From Cotesia glomerata (Eukaryota > Arthropoda > Insecta > Hymenoptera > Braconidae), in the NCBI RefSeq assembly GCF_020080835.1, contig NC_058163.1:9397318-9461317 (forward strand): a DNA stretch of 64,000 nt. The letters run 5' to 3'. Positions 57,733 to 64,000 of this stretch are shown in pieces (position 1 is the first letter of the stretch; the number at the start of each line of letters is the position of its first letter). A program made the position numbers and the translations under genes. The notes below the pieces were generated by a model. It did no database searches and had not been told where the DNA came from. It was given only the letters and a program-made list of their open reading frames with translations.

Positions 57733-58761
57733 AAAATATTATATATCATAATAAAAATTTACTAATTAAAATATAAAATTACTAAATTTTAGTAGATAAA
57801 AATATCTTCATCACTAATTTCTCTTGTTTTACGAAAGAATTTTGTTAGATTTAAAAATATTCTAGCAACTTTTTAGTATTTTCTTCTGGCTTAATATATT
57901 TCAGTGATTAATTTTTTCCAAAGTTTATATTGTATATTATTACTAACGTGTAAAATAAATTGTAAATTCAATATAACAGATCTTAAACTTTTTTGAAGAC
58001 AAATACTATTTTTGCTTGTAATCAACGTATTGATTCTCGTACTATTATTAGAAAATTAAAAAAGGATATGTATTTATCAAAAAGAGTTTATTTCATTTTG
58101 AAATATATACTACAAAACTTATACAATTAGATGACAATAATAGTAATAAATTAAAATCATTTGTTATAAATTAGGAAGAAGTCAATTCAGATAAACATGG
58201 ATCATTTTCTGGCTTAATTTATTAATTCATCAATTTTTTTCAATGTTAGTCCATATTAGTTAAATTATTGCTGTAAGTATGGGATATGTGATTAGCACAC
58301 TCAAAAAAAATTTTTCCATATTTTAATTTTTTGTTCATACAAATCTTCACATATGCGCTAAATATCATGCTCTGTGCCTAAGCTCCATATCTTCTTCTAA
58401 ACATTTCTGTTTTGTCTAAAATTAAACAAAACATAAACTTTTTATTTTTGTAACCTCTTTGAAGAGTTACAATGATCTGAAAACAATTAAAACAAATAAA
58501 TTAGTTTATCAAAAACAAAAGTGATATTCATGATTAAATTTTAACTATTTATTACCGGTGAAACTCCCAAATATCAGGGGTGGGATCCCATTTTTTAGAA
58601 TTTAGGAGTTCTATGGTAAGATTCCAATATAATTATTAGTCTTGGATAAAGAATTACCATAGCAACTAGATTTTTCTGGTTTCACAGTATTGATCCAAAA
58701 ATTTTAAAATATAATGGTTTTAAATGTCTGAAAACTTGACTCAGTTCTTTATTAATATTTA
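57733..58761. other. Noncoding DNA after the gap
   Basis: AT-rich; no gene or bounded repeat seen. Confidence 0.4.
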
Positions 58762-59813
58762 TCAGCCAAATGAAACCGTTGATAATGTCCGTCGCAGGTA
58801 AAAAGAGCAAGGCCTATTAGTTTTCTCATGTATGCCTTTTGCATCTTCTCTGCTATTAATAAATTCATCCAACTTTAATTTAGTAGCTTTAGTTGTTAAT
58901 GCCTGTAATATAAATATTATTAATTATTATTATTATAATTGAATAGGTAGTAAGTAATTAAATATATACCTTTACATAATGGAAATTACAACCACATTCC
59001 TGTGCATTAGGATAAGTAGACTTTAAAAAGCACCACTTAAAACCTAACTCAAAGTCAGTCACAAAAGTTTGTATAATAAAAATGTGGTGCTAAATTAGTA
59101 GCAAAGTATTCAAAAACATCCTTATAACTTATCATAGTTTTGTTTGTCATGAGAACCCATGCGACTGGAAGTGCCTGAAAGTAGTAAAATAAATGTTTTA
59201 TTATTCAATGATAGTTCTTCTGAACTAATAATTTTAATATATATTAATATCTTACATTGTCTTCAACAAGTGCCATTACTGTTAGAAATTGATATATTTC
59301 TTTCGGTATTTTGGGAATAATTTGATAAGTTGCATCAACGAATATATGGTTCGTATTAATTGACTTCAGGAATGCCTTGTCCGCGTAAACAATAGCGTGT
59401 GATCCATCGGCACTATTTATATACTGGATCGTTAGTTTACTTTTATTACGAGACATTAAATTTTCCCATTTTTTCATGTTTAAAAATGAAGCATACTCTT
59501 GTAATGATTTTGGTTGGGGAGGATGACATTCACGTCGCCAATTATTAATAGTAGATAGCATGCTTGAAAATGGAACAAGAGCTGCTCCTTCAGGATATCT
59601 ACAATGCAATAATAAATTATTTGTTTTTTTTTAACGGAATATTGAAAAATCTAATCACTTATAATCAAATACATACTTTAAGCATAGTTCATCTATGTTA
59701 GTTGTTACACTTTTATCGTTAGTATTTATTGAATTATTTATGCGAGGGGTCGTATATATTCTGGCTTTGTTGTTTTCAATCAGTTTGCTACTGTCTTTTA
59801 ATGACGATGACAT
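58762..59813 (-). pseudogene. MULE-like transposase-derived gene, frame broken in exon 3
   Basis: Exons inferred on the minus strand: 59677-59813, 59256-59598, 58970-59174 and 58762-58902. The protein has a helical lead (LSTINNWRRECHPP), then the MULE transposase signature FVDATYQIIPK with QFLTVMALVEDN, then ALPVAWVLMTNKTMISY, and in the third exon VTDFELGFKW and ECGCNFHYVK. Those supply the first two catalytic acidic residues (DAT and DFE) of the Mutator-like DDE fold. In exon 3 the frame shifts by one base near NLAP, so translation is broken unless the assembly has an indel error here. After exon 4 (ALTTKATKLKLDEF) the frame stops quickly, so the rest of the fold is missing. It parallels, exon by exon, the FLYWCH gene just upstream and is probably its tandem paralogue without the zinc-finger exons. 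Confidence 0.65.
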
Positions 59814-59888
59814 TATCGAAGTTATACCGGCTGTAAATGTTTTTTTGTTAAGTTAAAAAAGTTTAAAAAATTATAAGAAATCAAAAAT

Positions 59889-60306
59889 TTATACACTATA
59901 CCTAAAAATTGACAAATGTTCCGGGCTAGTAGTGCGAAGTTTCTGTTCCAAAACTCGCCAGTGGATCATAGCTACGTCGTTAATAGCCGGACAATTTTGG
60001 TACAAACTGAAGTTGATTGGGTTGAACCTATCAATCCAATTAACCTTGTAATTTTCAAAGAAATTACTCAATAATTCCTTCGTATTCTCATTCATATTAT
60101 CTGCAATTGCATTGAATTGTATTGCAATTTTATCCTCTGGCAGTAGAATAATTGTCATTAGTTTCCGTAGTGTTAAATTAACATCGCCATCGTCTTCATT
60201 TACATTGTGTTCATGTGCAATAGATCGAAGCATCTGCAATTAATAAAAAAAAATTATTCCAATTTTTTTTAAAGTTTGGTAATTCAATGTTTTTAAAAAT
60301 TTTTTT

Positions 60307-60346
<40 letters not shown>

Positions 60347-60374
60347 GGGTATATATATACATATATATATGTGT

Positions 60375-60418
<44 letters not shown>

Positions 60419-61871
60419 GTATATTATAATGTACTAACATTACACAGGTTTTCAAACGATCCCTGAACTTGTAAAAATTTTGCACCCAAACCTGTTGTCA
60501 TTTTTGAGGTGGAATCAGCATATATTATAGTCCCATCCCGGAGATTTGGTAAAATTTCTTTTAAAGATTTTCCAATTTCTCCGTTGGTAATGGAACTATA
60601 ATCTTTGGTTAAAAACCATACAATCGGAAAAGCCTAGAAATATTGTAAATAAAATTAATTTAATTTTACTTTAGCTTCACTTCATTTTTTATCAATTGCT
60701 ATTAACAAAAATATACTCACATGCTGATTCATCTCTGCAATTACGACAGTTAAAAACTTTGAATTATCAAAATCAGGAAGCACTTTTGTCGTGGTTGATA
60801 CATATAAGTTTTCGATATTTAAGCCATTGATAATATCTTCACTATAAATGATCATCATTTTATTATCATTTTTCACTTGAATACTAAATTCTCTTTCATC
60901 ATAAATATCCGCTGAAAAGCACTTAAGGAATTGCCATTGTTCATTTCCTAATTCCTCTACCAACTCGCTATAGCTTTCAAATTTTGGGAATACTGTGCGC
61001 TTACGCCAACGTGCCATCGTCCGTTCTATTTTTTTAAATGGTAGCACGTCAGCCAGCTCTGGGTGCCTACAATTTAAATATTAAATATATTATTCAATAA
61101 TATTAATATTAAAATATGAAAACTTTTTATAATTAATATTTTTAAAATAACAATGTATCACATGAGATGAAATTTCAAAAAAATTTTTTTTTAATTACAA
61201 CTGTCAACATTTAAATGCATAAAAATGATAAATATTAATGGCATATTCTTTTCATTTCTGTTTATTTGATGTAGAAAATAAATTAATTACTTACATAATA
61301 ATCAATGTATCATAAATTTGGCGGCTTGGTTTGTGGTTTGTAGTTGTAGCATAATACAGTGACCGTCGAAAAACTATTTCTGATTCTAGAAGTTCAGTCG
61401 ATTCTTCTTTAGGATGAAATTTATGATCCGTCCCTCTTCTCATAATGCCATTTTCAACTATAAGCGACCCAGGGCATTTTTTACTTCTTGCATACTTACA
61501 ATATAAATACCTAGAAATAATTATTAAATTTATCAAAAATTAGTGCATAAAATGAACGTACATTAATACTTCATTTTTTTGTCCCATAGTGAAAAAAAAA
61601 AAAAAATTAAAAATCATTTCACATGTTAACCCTCACCACAAGAAATATTATATACATTAATTAATCATTATTTCAAGTAATCCGGCAGATTAAAAATGAT
61701 TAAACAATTGAACATTGTTAATCATATAAAATTATTTTGTTTAACCAAGAGTAATTCATTAAAAATATCATACCTTTTATCTGTACGACGATCGGTTTTG
61801 TTAATGTTATAAATATAATGGTCATGTACAAGAGTCTCCCAATGATTAGACGAGCGGATATTAAATCGCAT
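59889..61871 (-). CDS. FLYWCH zinc-finger protein with degenerate MULE-like domain
   Basis: Five exons, 61774-61871, 61295-61510, 60721-61066, 60439-60633 and 59889-60233, give 399 residues. An alternative last splice to 59830 would end at 59788. Residues 7-66 are a FLYWCH finger: HWETLVHDHYIYNI, then YLYCKYARSKKCPGS (Cys37, Cys45), then HKFH (His62, His65). Residues 105-285 follow the MULE transposase plan of the downstream paralogue, but the catalytic positions have changed: STTTKVLP replaces the DAT motif (Ser195) and IIYADSTSK replaces the DFE motif. It should be inactive as a transposase, yet the frame is intact across five exons, which suggests a domesticated DNA-binding protein or a non-autonomous leftover. 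The first two exons, the intron between them and part of exon 3 lie in a large inverted repeat. Confidence 0.7.
60310..60415. repeat. AT microsatellite in an intron
   Basis: Two (TA)n runs separated by a short GTGTGAG spacer within intron 4 of the FLYWCH gene. Confidence 0.9.
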
Positions 61872-62871
61872 TTTATTTCTAATAAATTACGTAAGCATGC
61901 AATAAATAATTAAAATTTCTACGTTTGTTTTCAATCAAAAATGCTTGTGAAGTAAGAGTCGTAGGTAATCATATGTCATGAACGACGGAACTCTTCTGTT
62001 TAACTTCGAATGACCAAGCTGCAGTCAGCCAATTGTCATCCCCTCCACCTGTTTTTAATATACTAGTGCTACTGTCTAGCGAGAAAATCTCAATCAACCG
62101 CCGAGAAATACCTTGGGCACTGCCACTAGTTCTTTCATCTTTGTTTTACATTTTTCGATCTTTCTCTGGAACTGATACGAACAACATACGAATTTTGATT
62201 ATTTCGTTTTTTGACAAAAAAGTGTGTTGACAAACCTTATCGTAAAAAACGCTACTTTTTTAATTTCAAACGGCTCGCAATTTTAGGCAAAAATAGGATA
62301 CTAATTGCTTTTATTGAAAAAGATTTAGAATTTTAAAAATTAAATTTTAAAAAGTAACAGCTACTTTTTAAACTACAAAAGAGCATTTAGTCACATTTTG
62401 TAAAAATTTTATTTTTGGAGAGCAATAAATAAAAGCAATTAGTATCCTATTTTTGCCTAAAATTGCGAGCCGTTTGAAATTAAAAAAGTAGCGTTTTTTA
62501 CGATAAGGTTTGTCAACACACTTTTTTGTCAAAAAACGAAATAATCAAAATTCGTATGTTGTTCGTATCAGTTCCAGAGAAAGATCGAAAAATGTAAAAC
62601 AAAGATGAAAGAACTAGTGGCAGTGCCCAAGGTATTTCTCGGCGGTTGATTGAGATTTTCTCGCTAGACAGTAGCACTAGTATATTAAAAACAGGTGGAG
62701 GGGATGACAATTGGCTGACTGCAGCTTGATCATTCGAAGTTAAACAGAAGAGTTCCGTCGTTCATGACATATGATTACCTACGACTCTTACTTCACAAGC
62801 GTTTTTGATTGAAAACAAACGTAGAAATTTTAATTATTTATTGCATGCTTACGTAATTTATTAGAAATAAA
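61872..62871. promoter_or_regulatory. Presumed shared promoter region of two head-to-head FLYWCH genes
   Basis: About 1 kb between the two outward start codons, symmetrical around the 112-bp spacer. Each half should hold one promoter by symmetry. No clear TATA or initiator motif stands out. The 65-codon frames at 62033-62230 and 62513-62710 are mirror images with no family likeness. Confidence 0.45.
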
Positions 62872-64000
62872 ATGCGATTTAATATCCGCTCGTCTAATCA
62901 TTGGGAGACTCTTGTACATGACCATTATATTTATAACATTAACAAAACCGATCGTCGTACAGATAAAAGGTATGATATTTTTAATGAATTACTCTTGGTT
63001 AAACAAAATAATTTTATATGATTAACAATGTTCAATTGTTTAATCATTTTTAATCTGCCGGATTACTTGAAATAATGATTAATTAATGTATATAATATTT
63101 CTTGTGGTGAGGGTTAACATGTGAAATGATTTTTAATTTTTTTTTTTTTTTCACTATGGGACAAAAAAATGAAGTATTAATGTACGTTCATTTTATGCAC
63201 TAATTTTTGATAAATTTAATAATTATTTCTAGGTATTTATATTGTAAGTATGCAAGAAGTAAAAAATGCCCTGGGTCGCTTATAGTTGAAAATGGCATTA
63301 TGAGAAGAGGGACGGATCATAAATTTCATCCTAAAGAAGAATCGACTGAACTTCTAGAATCAGAAATAGTTTTTCGACGGTCACTGTATTATGCTACAAC
63401 TACAAACCACAAACCAAGCCGCCAAATTTATGATACATTGATTATTATGTAAGTAATTAATTTATTTTCTACATCAAATAAACAGAAATGAAAAGAATAT
63501 GCCATTAATATTTATCATTTTTATGCATTTAAATGTTGACAGTTGTAATTAAAAAAAAATTTTTTTGAAATTTCATCTCATGTGATACATTGTTATTTTA
63601 AAAATATTAATTATAAAAAGTTTTCATATTTTAATATTAATATTATTGAATAATATATTTAATATTTAAATTGTAGGCACCCAGAGCTGGCTGACGTGCT
63701 ACCATTTAAAAAAATAGAACGGACGATGGCACGTTGGCGTAAGCGCACAGTATTCCCAAAATTTGAAAGCTATAGCGAGTTGGTAGAGGAATTAGGAAAT
63801 GAACAATGGCAATTCCTTAAGTGCTTTTCAGCGGATATTTATGATGAAAGAGAATTTAGTATTCAAGTGAAAAATGATAATAAAATGATGATCATTTATA
63901 GTGAAGATATTATCAATGGCTTAAATATCGAAAACTTATATGTATCAACCACGACAAAAGTGCTTCCTGATTTTGATAATTCAAAGTTTTTAACTGTCGT
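62872..64000 (+). CDS. Second FLYWCH/MULE-like gene copy, 5' part, runs off the window
   Basis: A mirror image of the gene at 59889-61871. Exons are 62872-62969, 63233-63448 and from 63677 beyond the window end. The finger residues, splice sites and the start of the MULE-like region are the same as in the other copy as far as visible. The window ends inside exon 3, so whether the second half is also duplicated cannot be known here. It could be a true duplication or an assembly-joined copy. Confidence 0.7.

Larger units (their letters stand above)
60743..64000. repeat. Near-perfect inverted repeat, arms at least 1.57 kb, spacer 112 bp
   Basis: Positions pair so that left + right = 124743. Arms end at 62315 and 62428; the spacer is 62316-62427. 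The right arm is cut by the window end at 64000, so the true arm may be longer. I found two mismatched pairs, 61942/62801 and 62014/62729. Both arms carry the start of the FLYWCH gene, pointing outward. Confidence 0.95.

Noticed and set aside
60240..60485. 81-codon frame with YIYIYI repeats
   Set aside because: Translation of the AT microsatellite and adjoining exon in a wrong frame.
62033..62710. Mirror pair of identical 65-codon frames
   Set aside because: They lie in the symmetric intergenic core, point inward and have no family likeness; their identity is explained by the palindrome.

Overview
The window is animal nuclear DNA, most likely from an insect. It is strongly AT-rich. Genes are split by mostly short GT-AG introns, alternate between strands and lack operon spacing. 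The recognisable proteins are conserved animal cell-biology genes. The dense load of small terminal-inverted-repeat elements, FLYWCH/MULE-type genes and threonine-rich secreted proteins recalls a hymenopteran such as a parasitoid wasp, but that placement is inference. A run of 100 N (57633-57732) marks an assembly gap.

Conserved genes, left to right: the 3' end of a CEP350 homologue (+, 1-5406); a giant threonine-rich secreted mucin-like gene (-, 6171-22569) split by a 7-kb mobile element; RUNDC1 (-, 23430-26755); TBC1D20 (+, 34131-36125); lysosomal phospholipase A2 PLA2G15 (-, 37963-39916); the BAR-domain gene CIBAR1/FAM92A (+, 41297-42848); and HSBP1 (-, 43345-44102). I rebuilt exon structures by joining splice sites that keep frame and family similarity. 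All joins close in frame. HSBP1 contains an apparent U12-type AT-AC intron.

Between and inside these genes lies nested mobile DNA. Precise termini and target-site duplications can be read for many insertions: a 7,040-bp insert with duplication AGTTA in the mucin gene; palindromic foldback elements at 12224-14617 and 28861-32006, each carrying later insertions; two solo LTRs in opposite orientation (27468-28852 and 29112-30400); a tRNA-headed SINE with a 13-bp duplication; and several hairpin MITEs (TA, TTAA, TAA or variable 2-bp duplications).

The right end (49-64 kb) is transposon-derived. It holds a broken TNP2/CACTA-like transposase, then two tandem MULE-like genes, one with an N-terminal FLYWCH zinc finger. 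The FLYWCH gene lies in a near-perfect inverted repeat (arms at least 1.57 kb, 112-bp spacer, centre about 62371). A second copy faces it and runs off the window end.

The conserved genes do not form one pathway. CEP350 and CIBAR1 act at centrosome or cilium, and TBC1D20, PLA2G15 and RUNDC1 in membrane traffic or lysosome function. I see no shared regulation.
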